From: Massilia sp. Root133
GTDB lineage: Bacteria > Pseudomonadota > Gammaproteobacteria > Burkholderiales > Burkholderiaceae_D
NCBI RefSeq assembly: GCF_001426525.1
Contig: NZ_LMEW01000013.1
Location: 1 to 64,000, forward strand
DNA length: 64,000 bases
Reading direction: 5' to 3'
Under the pieces are notes generated by a model. It did not search any database. It worked only from the letters and a program-made list of their open reading frames with translations, and was not told the DNA's origin. A program made the position numbers and the translations under genes. How positions within the stretch are numbered: position 1 is the first letter of the stretch; each line of letters starts with the position of its first letter. This document shows, piece by piece, positions 40,158 to 48,419 of the stretch.

Positions 40158-41495
40158 TTACACCGCGTCCGAAAGCGACGTGAAGTTGAAGTCGCGTACC
40201 TTCATCGGCGGAATCAGCATCTGGAACGGCACCTCGTCGCCACCGATGACGACCGGCTTGCCGATCTCCTCGATGTTGTTGAGCATCGTGACGGGGCTTT
40301 CGTTGAAGCGGAAGTTCTTGATCGGGTACTTGATCTTGCCGTTCTCGATGTAGAACGTGCCGTCGCGGGTCAGGCCCGTCAGCAGCACCGATTGCGGATC
40401 GACCATGCGGATGTACCACGTGCGGGTCACGAGCACGCCCTTCTTCGTGTTGGCGATCAGCTCCGCCGTCGACTTGTCCGTGCCGGCCATGATGATGTTG
40501 CCCGGCGTGGCCGTCGCCGGCACGCCCTTCTTCTTGGCCCAGTACTGCGAGTAGTTCAGCGCGTTGACCTTGCCGTCCTTGATCAGGTCCATGCGCTTGC
40601 GCGCGATGAGGTTCTCGGTGTCCCACGGCAGCACGGGCACGTCCGGGTTCCACGGGTCGGCCCAGATGTTGACCTGCTGGTCGAACAGCTTGTCCCCCAG
40701 GCGCGAGGCGCCGCCCTTCTTCGACAGGAAGCTGCGGCCTTCGTCGGTCTGGCGCGCATCGAAGCCGAACAGCATGTAGCCGAGCAGCTCCGACGTGGCC
40801 GCCGGTTCCAGGATCACGGTGTAGCGGCCCGGTTCCAGTGCTTTCGCGTCGACGGAGCGCAGCGCCTTTTCGATCGCGACATCGGCCGCTTCGCGCGCGT
40901 CGAACCTGTTCGCGTCGGTGGCCGAGCGCTTGACCCAGCCGGAGCCGCGGCCGTCTTCCGTGCGCACGGTGCAGGTGAAATCGAGACTCGTCTGCTGCTG
41001 GTGGCCATACACGCCGTTCGAGTTGGCCACGCTGGAGAACTGGTTACCGTCCGTGAAGAAGCCGGCGGCGACGAGCTTGTTCTTCTTGCAGGCTTCGATC
41101 GCATACGCCGCGGTCTGGGCGCGGAAGTCCGGATCGATGGCGGCCGTCTTCGCGCTGAACGTCTGCGACGCCTTGTACTCCTGCTTCGACACGGCCGGCA
41201 TGAATTCCGGATTCTCCGGCGCCAAGCGGGCGAGGTCCTCGGCGCGGCGCACGACTTTTTCCAGCGACTTGTCGTCGAACTCGTTGATGGTGGCGGTGCC
41301 CTGGCGCTTGCCGAAAGCGACCGTCACCGAGATGTTGGTGTCGTCCGCGAGGCCGGCGGTGGAGACCTGGTTGCGCGCGAAGCGGATGTTGCCGTTGCGG
41401 CTGCCGCTCACGGTGACGATGCATTCGTCGGCCTTCGAGAACGAGAGGACGCGGTCGGTGATGTGTTTGGTCTGTTCCTGGGTCAGGATGGTCAT
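40158..41495 (-). CDS. pmbA: PmbA/TldE-family protein
   Basis: 445 residues, starting MTILTQEQTKHITDRVLSFS. I choose this ATG (41495) because any longer frame overlaps the tldD-A stop. The TldE fold is recognised from RNGNIRFARNQVSTAGLADD-type N-terminal sequence (read in pieces), EPAATSELLGYMLFGF and NFRFNESPVTMLNNIEEIG. The zinc HExxxH is absent, as is normal for the non-catalytic TldE subunit. Neither a Tat nor a Sec signal is visible, in contrast with both TldD partners. It lies 13 bases after tldD-A. Confidence 0.88.
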   Translation of the reverse strand: MTILTQEQTKHITDRVLSFSKADECIVTVSGSRNGNIRFARNQVSTAGLADDTNISVTVAFGKRQGTATINEFDDKSLEKVVRRAEDLARLAPENPEFMPAVSKQEYKASQTFSAKTAAIDPDFRAQTAAYAIEACKKNKLVAAGFFTDGNQFSSVANSNGVYGHQQQTSLDFTCTVRTEDGRGSGWVKRSATDANRFDAREAADVAIEKALRSVDAKALEPGRYTVILEPAATSELLGYMLFGFDARQTDEGRSFLSKKGGASRLGDKLFDQQVNIWADPWNPDVPVLPWDTENLIARKRMDLIKDGKVNALNYSQYWAKKKGVPATATPGNIIMAGTDKSTAELIANTKKGVLVTRTWYIRMVDPQSVLLTGLTRDGTFYIENGKIKYPIKNFRFNESPVTMLNNIEEIGKPVVIGGDEVPFQMLIPPMKVRDFNFTSLSDAV

Positions 41496-41508
41496 GATGC
41501 AGGTCCCC

Positions 41509-43146
41509 TTAGCCGATCTTGCGGGCGGTGTTGATGACGTTGATGCCGTTGAAGCGCGCGGTCGACGACCCGTGCGACACGATGCTGATCTGCGGAGGCT
41601 GGCCCTTGCCGTCGAAGAAGGAGCCGCCCATGCGCCAATCGCGCTCGTCGCAGATCGCCGTGCACGCATTCCAGAAGTCCTGCGTGTTCGACTGGTATGC
41701 CACGTCTTCCAGCATCTGGCCGATCTTGCCGTTGTTGATCTCGTAGAACAGCTGGCCGCCGAACTGGAAGTTGTAGCGCTGCTGGTCGATCGAGAACGAA
41801 CCGTCGCCCACGATGTAGATGCCCTTCTTGATGTCCTTGACCATCTCGTCGGGCGTGAGCTTCTTCTTGCCGGCCTGCAGAGACACGTTCGGCATGCGCT
41901 GGAACTGCACGTTGCTCCAGCTGTCCGCGTACGAGCAGCCGTCCGATTCTTCCTTGCCGATGATGTGCGCCTGGTCGCGCGTGGCCTGGTAGCTGACGAG
42001 GATGCCGTCCTTGATGATGTCCCAGCGCTTGGTCTTGACGCCTTCGTCGTCGTAGCCCACGTTGCCCAGCGAGCCCGGGGTCGTCTTGTCGGCGACGATG
42101 TTCACCAGCGGCGAGCCGTACTTGAACGACTTCGACTCCCATTTATCCAGCGTGGCGAAGCTGGTGCCGGCGTAGTTCGCCTCGTAGCCCAGCACGCGAT
42201 CCAATTCGGTCGGGTGGCCGACGGATTCGTGGATCGTCAGGTACAGGTGTTCCGGCGACAGCATCAGGTCGTACTTGCCCGGCGTGACCGACTTCGCGGT
42301 CAGCTTGCGCTTGGCGTCGCGGCCCGCGGCGCGCGCGTCCTCGACGATATCGTACGATTTCGTGTACAACGTGGCGACGCCGCCCGCCGCCTTGATCTTG
42401 TCTTCCTTGCGGGCGTCCAGGTATTCGTAGCCCATGCCGACCGGCGTCGACAGGCCGCTGCGCGAACGGAACTTGCCGCTGGCCTTGTCCACCGCGGTCG
42501 CGGAGAACGGCGCCCACAGGCGCTGCACGTCCTGGTCGATGTACGAACCGTCGGTCGATGCGAAATACTTCTGCTGGTTCACCTGGAACAGCATCGACTG
42601 CATGAAGCTCGCGCCGGCATCCATGCCCGCCTTGTTCGCCGCGATCAGCAGTTCGGCCTTGTCCTTGATGGGCACCGCGCGCCAGTCCTTGACGATGGGG
42701 GTTGCCCACGACACCTCGCCCACGCCCTTGACCGGTGCGAGACGGACCGGCTCGGACTGCAGCCTGGCGTTCGCCTTGGCGATCGCCACCGCCTGGCGCG
42801 CCGCGCCCGCGATGCCGTCCGGGGTCATGTCGTTGGTGGCGGCGAAGCCGTACGCGCCGTTGACCACCACGCGCACGCCGACGCCGGCCGATTCCGTGTT
42901 CGTCACGTTCTCGACGTTCAGGTCGCGGGTGATGATGTACTGGTTGAGATAGCGGCCGATGCGCACGTCGCAATAGCTCGCGCCGGCCTTGGTGGCGGCG
43001 TTCAGCGCGGTGTCGGCCAGCGCCTTCTTGGCCGCGATGGGCATCGCGGTGAGCAGCTCCTCGGCGGCGATGGCGTTGCCGAAGACGGGTACCAGCATGG
43101 CACCGGCGGTTCCGGCACCGATTTTAAGGAAGGTACGGCGTTCCAT
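41509..43146 (-). CDS. tldD: TldD-family metalloprotease with Tat signal, paralog A
   Basis: 545 residues, first gene of the operon. Twin-arginine signal MERRTFLKIGAG; zinc site HESVGHPTELD at 306-316; CSYADSWSNVQFQRMPN downstream. The start at 43146 has AGGAGA upstream; a longer frame to 43383 would run across the regulatory region. Same length as paralog B and collinear without gaps as far as I compared. The order tldD-pmbA-tldD suggests a duplication with the partner kept between. The sigma-54 promoter at 43267 reads into it with a leader of about 110 bases. Confidence 0.88.
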   Translation of the reverse strand: MERRTFLKIGAGTAGAMLVPVFGNAIAAEELLTAMPIAAKKALADTALNAATKAGASYCDVRIGRYLNQYIITRDLNVENVTNTESAGVGVRVVVNGAYGFAATNDMTPDGIAGAARQAVAIAKANARLQSEPVRLAPVKGVGEVSWATPIVKDWRAVPIKDKAELLIAANKAGMDAGASFMQSMLFQVNQQKYFASTDGSYIDQDVQRLWAPFSATAVDKASGKFRSRSGLSTPVGMGYEYLDARKEDKIKAAGGVATLYTKSYDIVEDARAAGRDAKRKLTAKSVTPGKYDLMLSPEHLYLTIHESVGHPTELDRVLGYEANYAGTSFATLDKWESKSFKYGSPLVNIVADKTTPGSLGNVGYDDEGVKTKRWDIIKDGILVSYQATRDQAHIIGKEESDGCSYADSWSNVQFQRMPNVSLQAGKKKLTPDEMVKDIKKGIYIVGDGSFSIDQQRYNFQFGGQLFYEINNGKIGQMLEDVAYQSNTQDFWNACTAICDERDWRMGGSFFDGKGQPPQISIVSHGSSTARFNGINVINTARKIG

Positions 43147-43266
43147 GGGTTCTCCTGAAATCACACACTTCTTTTTGGTCAGCGCCCCGGGTGGCGGGCC
43201 GCTCCTTTTTTTACTGCGGGGGTCATGAAGCCGATGCACCTTAGCAGCAAGTTGACGTTTTGAATA

Positions 43267-43282
43267 GGCAATCTTCATGCCA
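43267..43282 (-). promoter_or_regulatory. Sigma-54 promoter of the TldD-MoxR operon
   Basis: Read on the minus strand, TGGCATGAAGATTGCC matches the -24/-12 consensus (TGGCA, TTGC) with the correct 12-base GG-to-GC spacing; the only mismatches are C to T at the sixth base and the last base. The start would be near 43256. The TGTCCG repeat cluster lies 45-100 bases upstream, a proper enhancer distance. Confidence 0.7.
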
Positions 43283-43325
43283 CGTGGCAGGCGGCGGATT
43301 TGCACGCGTTCCGGCGTTTTTCGGT

Positions 43326-43371
43326 GTCCGCGACTGTCCGCCCGGTGTCCGCGACAGGTGGGCCGGACACC
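43326..43371. promoter_or_regulatory. TGTCCG repeat cluster sharing a 15-mer with the efflux-operon enhancer
   Basis: GTCCGCGACTGTCCG (43326-43340) is identical to the 15-mer at 18606-18620. GGTGTCCG (43344-43351) and its complement CGGACACC (43364-43371) add a dyad with a 12-base spacer, and CGGTGTCCGCGAC occurs twice (43322 and 43343). The cluster lies in the 374-base gap between the divergent tldD and protease genes; no gene is seen in that gap. The likely binder is the NtrC-type regulator at 23349. Confidence 0.7.
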
Positions 43372-43520
43372 TCGCATATGCATGCGTCATTACGCCTGGA
43401 TGCAACACGAGATTACTGAATGGTTACGCGTGAGAATTCGTGCATTTTTATAGTTAAGCACCGTGTATATTGCGACGGCAACGTTTGCATGTCACATTTG
43501 CACACCAAGACAGGGATTCC

Positions 43521-45062
43521 ATGAAGATCGTTCGCCTTGCGGCGGCCGCCGCAATCGCGCTGGCCAGCTGCACGCTCCAGGCCCAGGAAATCAGCCAGGC
43601 CACCGCCCCGCCAACCGCCGCGCCGCCCGTATCGCCTGCCGTCGAAAACTCGGTCGTCAAGATCTTCAGCACCCTGCGCCGCCCGGACCCGTTCAAGCCC
43701 TGGACCAAGGCCACGCCGCAGGAGATCACCGGATCCGGCGTGGTCATCGAAGGCAAGCGGATCCTCACCAACGCCCACGTCGTCGGCTACGCGAGCCAGG
43801 TGCAGGTGCAGGCGAGCCAGGACGGCGACAAGGTCGGCGCCACCGTCGTCGCCATCGCTCGCGGCATGGACCTCGCGCTACTGAAATTGGACGACGAATC
43901 GTTCTTCGACAAGCACCACCCGGTCAAGCGCACGAGCGTCCTGCCGGACGTGCGCGAGGCCGTCATGGCCTACGGTTATCCGATGGGCGGCACGTCGCTG
44001 TCCGTCACCAAGGGCATCGTCTCGCGCGTCGAATTCGTCCCCTACGGCTACGGCAGCGCGGGCCTGCGCGTGCAGATCGACGCGCCCATCAACCCCGGCA
44101 ACAGCGGCGGCCCTGTGATCGACGGCGACAAGATGATCGGTCTCGCGTTCTCGATGGCGGCGAATGCCCAGAACATCGGCTACGTGATCCCGAACGAGGA
44201 AGTGGAACTGTTCCTGCGCGACGTGGCCGACGGCCGCTACGACGGCAAGCCGCTGCTGCTGGACGATATCCAGACGCTGGAGAACCCGGTCCTGCGCCAG
44301 TACCTCAAGCTGGACAACGCGGTCGACGGCGTCGTCGTGCACCGCCCGTACCGCAGCGATGCCGCGTACCCGCTGAAGGAATGGGACGTCATCACGCGCA
44401 TCGGCGACTACCCCATCGACAACCAGGGCATGGTCAGGCTGGGGGCCAACCTGCGCGTGCGCTTCCAGTACCGCGTGCAGCAGGTCGCGAAAAACGGCAA
44501 GGTACCGCTGACCATCGTCCGCGGCGGCAAGACCATGCAGGTACAGGTGCCCGCGAGCGGCCGGCGTCCCCTGTTGATTCCCGCGCTGGACGGCGACTAT
44601 CCGTCGTACTTCGTGTACGGCCCGATCGTGTTCTCGCGCGCCACGGCCGAATACCTGTCCTTCATCAGCAACAACGCGCAACTGCTGAACGCCTACAGCT
44701 TCAACGCCAGCCCGCTCGTGACGCACCGCGGCGACGAGCCGGACGCGCAGCGCGAAGAACTCGTCGTCATCAGCTCGCCGTTCTTCCCGCACAAGCTCGT
44801 GACGGGCTACAGCAACCGCTTCGGCTCCGTCGTCGACTCCGTCAACGGCGTGCCGGTACGCAGCCTGCGCCACCTGGTGGCCCTGTTGCGCGACCTGAAG
44901 GACGACCTCGTCGTGCTGCGCTTCGACCAGCGCCTGGGCGAGACGATGGTCCTGCCGCGCCAGGCGATGGTCGACGCCACCGAGGGCGTCCTGCAGGACA
45001 ACGGCATCCGTTCGCAAGGTTCGCAGGACATGCTGGACGTCTGGAACGGCAAGAAGAATTGA
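43521..45062 (+). CDS. Secreted DegP/HtrA-like serine protease
   Basis: 513 residues with a signal peptide (MKIVRLAAAAAIALASCTLQ; cleavage near QAQ). Trypsin-like domain with catalytic His86 in LTNAHVV, Asp117 in GMDLALL and Ser195 in NPGNSGGP. A PDZ-type region follows (about 245-350, DGVVVHRPYRSDAAYPLKEW), then a long C-terminal extension with a second PDZ-like segment. This resembles plant-type Deg9 proteases more than classical DegP. The ATG at 43521 follows a weak AGGGA. It is divergent from the tldD operon and overlaps the next gene (TGATG). It may share the regulatory gap with tldD. Confidence 0.85.
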   Translation: MKIVRLAAAAAIALASCTLQAQEISQATAPPTAAPPVSPAVENSVVKIFSTLRRPDPFKPWTKATPQEITGSGVVIEGKRILTNAHVVGYASQVQVQASQDGDKVGATVVAIARGMDLALLKLDDESFFDKHHPVKRTSVLPDVREAVMAYGYPMGGTSLSVTKGIVSRVEFVPYGYGSAGLRVQIDAPINPGNSGGPVIDGDKMIGLAFSMAANAQNIGYVIPNEEVELFLRDVADGRYDGKPLLLDDIQTLENPVLRQYLKLDNAVDGVVVHRPYRSDAAYPLKEWDVITRIGDYPIDNQGMVRLGANLRVRFQYRVQQVAKNGKVPLTIVRGGKTMQVQVPASGRRPLLIPALDGDYPSYFVYGPIVFSRATAEYLSFISNNAQLLNAYSFNASPLVTHRGDEPDAQREELVVISSPFFPHKLVTGYSNRFGSVVDSVNGVPVRSLRHLVALLRDLKDDLVVLRFDQRLGETMVLPRQAMVDATEGVLQDNGIRSQGSQDMLDVWNGKKN

Positions 45063-45976
45063 TGGCGCCCGCGTTTTCGTTACGCCGCGCCGCGCTCGGC
45101 GCGGCCGTGCTGTCCGCCTGCGTGCCCTGCTTCGCCGCGGCCGCGCAACCGTTACCCACGCCGGCCCAGCTGGCTGCGCTGGCCTTTCCCGGCTGGAGCG
45201 AGAGCGCGGCCGGCCGCGTGCACAGCGCGGCCTTGCCGCCGCTTCCCGGCACCGGGCACGGCATCTACGCCGGCTGGAACGTGGGGCCGAACCGCGTACT
45301 CGTCGAACCGAAACTGGTGCTGCGCACGGACCCCTCGCACCTGACCCTCATCGCGGGCCTCGTGCCGGCCGGGGACGACGGCCGCTCCAGCGCCGTCCAG
45401 GCGACGCCGCTGGCACTGGCTGCCTACCAGTTCGAACAGCATGGCGGCACGTGGGGCGTGAGCGGACGCCAGGGCATCTTCGCGCTGCGCGGCTTTTCCG
45501 GCGCCGCCGCCGTGCGCGAGGTCGCGCTGGCCGCGCGCCGCCAGGCCGTTGCGGTGGAATACGGCAGTTGCTGGCAGGGTTACTGCGGCACCTGGCTCGC
45601 CGTGTACGAAGTCGGCCACGACGCGGTCCGGCGCGAGCCGGCCGTGGAGCTGGCACTGTCCGGCATCAACGTCGACAGCGCGGCGGATTGCCAGCACCGC
45701 CTGGCGCCGCTCGTGAAGCCGCACGCGCAGGACCCCATCGCACGCGACGACGGCGGTGCGCCGGACACGCATGACTGCTATGCGATCGAGAGCAGCTGGA
45801 GCATCGACGCGACGCATGAGCAGCCGGGCGACCTGACCATCCGCTACCAGGGGGCGATCAGCCGCGCGGAGTCGTATGGGGGGCCGCCGGCGGCGATCGA
45901 CCAGAAGCAGGTGCTGCGGTACGGGAATGGGAAGTATCGGGCGGTGTCGGGGTACTCGCCGGTGCCGGCGATTTAA
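45062..45976 (+). CDS. Secreted protein of unknown function, coupled to the protease
   Basis: 304 residues that I do not recognise. A signal peptide (about 1-27, LGAAVLSACVPCFAAAAQP) precedes a domain with repeated beta-type segments and four cysteines in the mature part (YGSCWQGYC, DSAADCQHR and HDCYAIE), consistent with periplasmic disulfides. Its ATG overlaps the protease stop, so it is translated with it and may be its substrate, inhibitor or partner. No catalytic motif is evident. Confidence 0.7.
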   Translation: MAPAFSLRRAALGAAVLSACVPCFAAAAQPLPTPAQLAALAFPGWSESAAGRVHSAALPPLPGTGHGIYAGWNVGPNRVLVEPKLVLRTDPSHLTLIAGLVPAGDDGRSSAVQATPLALAAYQFEQHGGTWGVSGRQGIFALRGFSGAAAVREVALAARRQAVAVEYGSCWQGYCGTWLAVYEVGHDAVRREPAVELALSGINVDSAADCQHRLAPLVKPHAQDPIARDDGGAPDTHDCYAIESSWSIDATHEQPGDLTIRYQGAISRAESYGGPPAAIDQKQVLRYGNGKYRAVSGYSPVPAI

Positions 45977-45978
45977 AT

Positions 45979-46107
45979 ATACCGTCGTCCCCGCGCAGGC
46001 GAGGACCCAAGTACATATACCGTCGTCCCCGCGCAGGCGGGGACCCAAGTTTATCTGAGTAGCCGCGCACGCAAAATTGGCCCCCTGCCTTCGCTGGGGC
46101 GACGGTT
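45979..46107. repeat. Tandem and inverted CCGTCGTCCCCGC repeats
   Basis: Two direct copies at 45979-46012 and 46017-46050 (core ACCGTCGTCCCCGCGCAGGC, continuing GGGGACCCAAGT) are 38 bases apart. A degenerate inverted copy lies at about 46071-46107. Each core contains the dyad CCCCGC-GCAG-GCGGGG. It sits between two convergent genes (45976 and 46128) and may serve as a bidirectional terminator-like structure. Related to the pair at 40034-40147. Confidence 0.75.
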
Positions 46108-46127
46108 CATGGGCCGCAGGCCGATAG

Positions 46128-47750
46128 TCATGGCACCGCTTTCTTCACCGGCGTGAAGTTCAGATCCTGGAAGTCATAGCTGAAATCCGTCTCCGTCGAG
46201 ATGGGCTGCATCCGCATCCGCTCGATGCTGCCGTCCGGATTCAGCGCGAACGTGACGTACGCATCGGCGTTGAAGTTGCGCTCCTTCCAGCGCACGATGA
46301 ACGTGTCGTGCTGGTAGTGTTCCAGTTCGCCCGTCAGGTCGGGCGTGCGCGACATCGTCAGGATCTGTCTGTTCCCCTCATGCTTGATCGTCGCGATGCC
46401 GTACCACGGATCCTGGTACTCGCCGTCGTACGCCGCGCGCGCCAGCGACGGTTGCGACTTCGCCGCGCGCGCGGCGTTCGCCTTGCCGATGCGCGCCAGT
46501 TCCTTCGCGTGGTTCTCGTCCTCGACGGCTTTCACGATGCCGATCCAGTCGGTCGCCGCGGCCGGGTCCAGCATGCGGTCGAGCAGCTGGTATTGCAGCG
46601 CGTTCAGCGACCCGCCGCTTTCCGCGTTGGTCAGGATGGCGATGCCCAGCTTCGCTTCCGGCACCAGCACCACCTTCGAATAAAAGCCCTGCAGCGCGCC
46701 GCTGTGCATCGCGACCAGCCTGCCCTGCCAGTCGCGCAGTTGGAAGCCGAGGCCGTACGCGAGGAAGTTCGGGCGCGTGGCCGCCAGCTTGGGATCGGGC
46801 TCGCTGATGCGCATCGGCGTCTGCGCCGTCCACATCTCGCGCGCCTGCTTCGCGCTGTACAGGCGAATCTCCTTCCCGTTCGCGTCCGTGCCCACCTTGC
46901 CGCCGGCCAGCAGCACGTTCATCCAGCGCGCGATATCCTCGGCATTCGTATTGATGCCGACGGCGCCCACGGCGTTCGCCACCGGCATCGCCTTCACGGC
47001 CGCGATCCTGTCGTTGATCTTGCTGTGCGCGTTCGCCACGTCCGGATTGCCCGCGTTTTCCGCAAGGCTCGTCGTCGTGGAGACCATGCCGACCGGCGCG
47101 AGGATGCGCTCGTGGATCGTCTCGCCCCACGTCTTGCCCGACTTGGCCGCGATGATCTTGCCGGCCACGATGTACAGCAGGTTGTCGTACGCGTAGCTGC
47201 TGCGGAAGCTCGTGGCGGGGCGGATGAAGCGCAGCTTGTGGATGATCTCGTCGGTCGAGAAATTCGTCGTGGGCCACCACAGCAGGTCGCCGGCGCCGAG
47301 ACCCAGGCCGCTGCGGTGCGTGAGCAGGTCGCGCACTGTCATCTCGTGCGTGACGTACGCGTCGTACATCTGGAAGTCCGGCAGGTGCTTCGTGACCGGA
47401 TCGTCCCACGCGAGCTTGCCTTCGTCGACGAGCATCGCCAGCGCGGCCGCCGTGAACGCCTTCGAGTTCGACGCGACCTCGAACAGCGTCTTCGCATCGA
47501 CCTTGTCCGGCGCGCCCAGCTTGCGCACGCCGAAGCCCTGCGTGGCGACGACCTTGCCGTCCTTGACGACGGCGATCGCGATGCCGGGCACGTCGAACAG
47601 CTTCATCGCGCGTTCGACGTCGGTGGCCAGCCAGGCGTTCAGGGCTGAGGCATCCTGCGTAATGACGGTTGCGGCGGGGGCGGTGGAGGGTGTCTGCGCC
47701 AGTGCGGCGCCGGAGAAAGCGAGCAGGATCGCTGCTGCGATGCGGGTCAT
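46128..47750 (-). CDS. Secreted serine hydrolase, beta-lactamase-like (family S12)
   Basis: 540 residues. Signal peptide cleaved near ALAQ; SxxK motif Ser94-Asn-Ser-Lys97 in VASNSKAFTA; YxN motif Tyr188-Asp-Asn190; a third motif in AMHSGALQG. This triad defines the class C / S12 fold (penicillin-binding-like, esterase or D-peptidase). A C-terminal DUF3471-like domain (about 420-540) follows the catalytic part. The start at 47750 is the ATG directly before the signal peptide. Divergent from the GDT1-like gene with a 93-base gap. Substrate unknown. Confidence 0.88.
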   Translation of the reverse strand: MTRIAAAILLAFSGAALAQTPSTAPAATVITQDASALNAWLATDVERAMKLFDVPGIAIAVVKDGKVVATQGFGVRKLGAPDKVDAKTLFEVASNSKAFTAAALAMLVDEGKLAWDDPVTKHLPDFQMYDAYVTHEMTVRDLLTHRSGLGLGAGDLLWWPTTNFSTDEIIHKLRFIRPATSFRSSYAYDNLLYIVAGKIIAAKSGKTWGETIHERILAPVGMVSTTTSLAENAGNPDVANAHSKINDRIAAVKAMPVANAVGAVGINTNAEDIARWMNVLLAGGKVGTDANGKEIRLYSAKQAREMWTAQTPMRISEPDPKLAATRPNFLAYGLGFQLRDWQGRLVAMHSGALQGFYSKVVLVPEAKLGIAILTNAESGGSLNALQYQLLDRMLDPAAATDWIGIVKAVEDENHAKELARIGKANAARAAKSQPSLARAAYDGEYQDPWYGIATIKHEGNRQILTMSRTPDLTGELEHYQHDTFIVRWKERNFNADAYVTFALNPDGSIERMRMQPISTETDFSYDFQDLNFTPVKKAVP

Positions 47751-47843
47751 GGATTGCACTCTTGGATTCCTCGGATGGTGGAAGCGCGGGGCAGGATAGC
47801 ATGTTCGCGTCGGCGGCACACCTCTGCTATGATCCGCCTTTCC

Positions 47844-48419
47844 ATGGATGCCTTCCTCGTTTCCACCGGCATCGTCGCCCTCGCCGAAATCGGCGACAAG
47901 ACGCAGTTGCTGGCCTTCCTCCTCGCCGCACGCTTCCGCCGTCCGCTGCCCATCGTGGCCGGCATCTTCGTCGCGACCATCGCCAACCACGCCTTCGCCG
48001 CCGCCGTCGGCGCGCTCGTGAGCCGCCTGCTCGGCCCCGACGTCATGCGCTGGGTGCTGGGCATCGCCTTCCTCGGCATGGCCGCCTGGATCATGGTGCC
48101 GGACGAGATGGACGAGGACGAGGCGCCGCTGGCGCGCTTCGGCGTTTTCCTCACCACGGTGCTCGCGTTCTTCGTCGCCGAGATGGGCGACAAGACGCAG
48201 GTCGCGACCGTCGCCCTGGCCGCGCGCTACGCGTCCGCCGTGGCGGTGGTCGCCGGGACGACGCTCGGCATGATGCTCGCGAACGTGCCGGCCGTGTACT
48301 TCGGCGACCGGATCGCCGGCCGCGTCCCCTTGAAACTCGTGCACGGCCTGGCGGCGCTGATCTTCGCCGTGCTGGGCGTCGCCACCCTGTCCGGCGCGGG
48401 CCGCAGCCTGGGCTTCTAG
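47844..48419 (+). CDS. GDT1/UPF0016 membrane protein, probable Mn2+ exporter
   Basis: 191 residues with six predicted helices arranged as two inverted repeats, each carrying the family motif: EIGDKTQ (about 14-20) and EMGDKTQ (about 112-118). These acidic motifs bind cations; bacterial relatives (MneA) export manganese. The start MDAFLVSTGI is chosen because the first repeat begins there; ATG 47829 is an alternative. No Mn-riboswitch is seen upstream. It ends four bases inside the next, convergent gene. Confidence 0.88.
   Translation: MDAFLVSTGIVALAEIGDKTQLLAFLLAARFRRPLPIVAGIFVATIANHAFAAAVGALVSRLLGPDVMRWVLGIAFLGMAAWIMVPDEMDEDEAPLARFGVFLTTVLAFFVAEMGDKTQVATVALAARYASAVAVVAGTTLGMMLANVPAVYFGDRIAGRVPLKLVHGLAALIFAVLGVATLSGAGRSLGF

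Noticed and set aside
41496..41669. N-terminal extension of PmbA that might hold a Tat signal
   Set aside because: The extended frame overlaps the 3' end of tldD-A, has no RRxFLK motif or hydrophobic core, and lies upstream of a well-formed start.
43147..43383. Extended start for the first TldD protein
   Set aside because: The longer frame crosses the sigma-54 promoter and the repeat cluster and would place the Tat signal internally; the ATG at 43146 has AGGAGA upstream.
43454..43480. Possible sigma-54 promoter reading into the Deg-type protease (CGGCAACGTTTGCA)
   Set aside because: The GG and GC elements are 10 bases apart, not 12, so it does not meet the sigma-54 spacing rule. A weak TATATT at 43466 could be a sigma-70 -10 but has no paired -35.
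45979..46050. CRISPR-like direct repeats
   Set aside because: Only two direct units with a four-base gap between them, no variable spacers and no cas genes; the same family occurs as inverted pairs elsewhere.
47751..47843. Manganese (yybP-ykoY) riboswitch before the GDT1-like gene
   Set aside because: The 93-base gap contains none of the conserved segments of that riboswitch.
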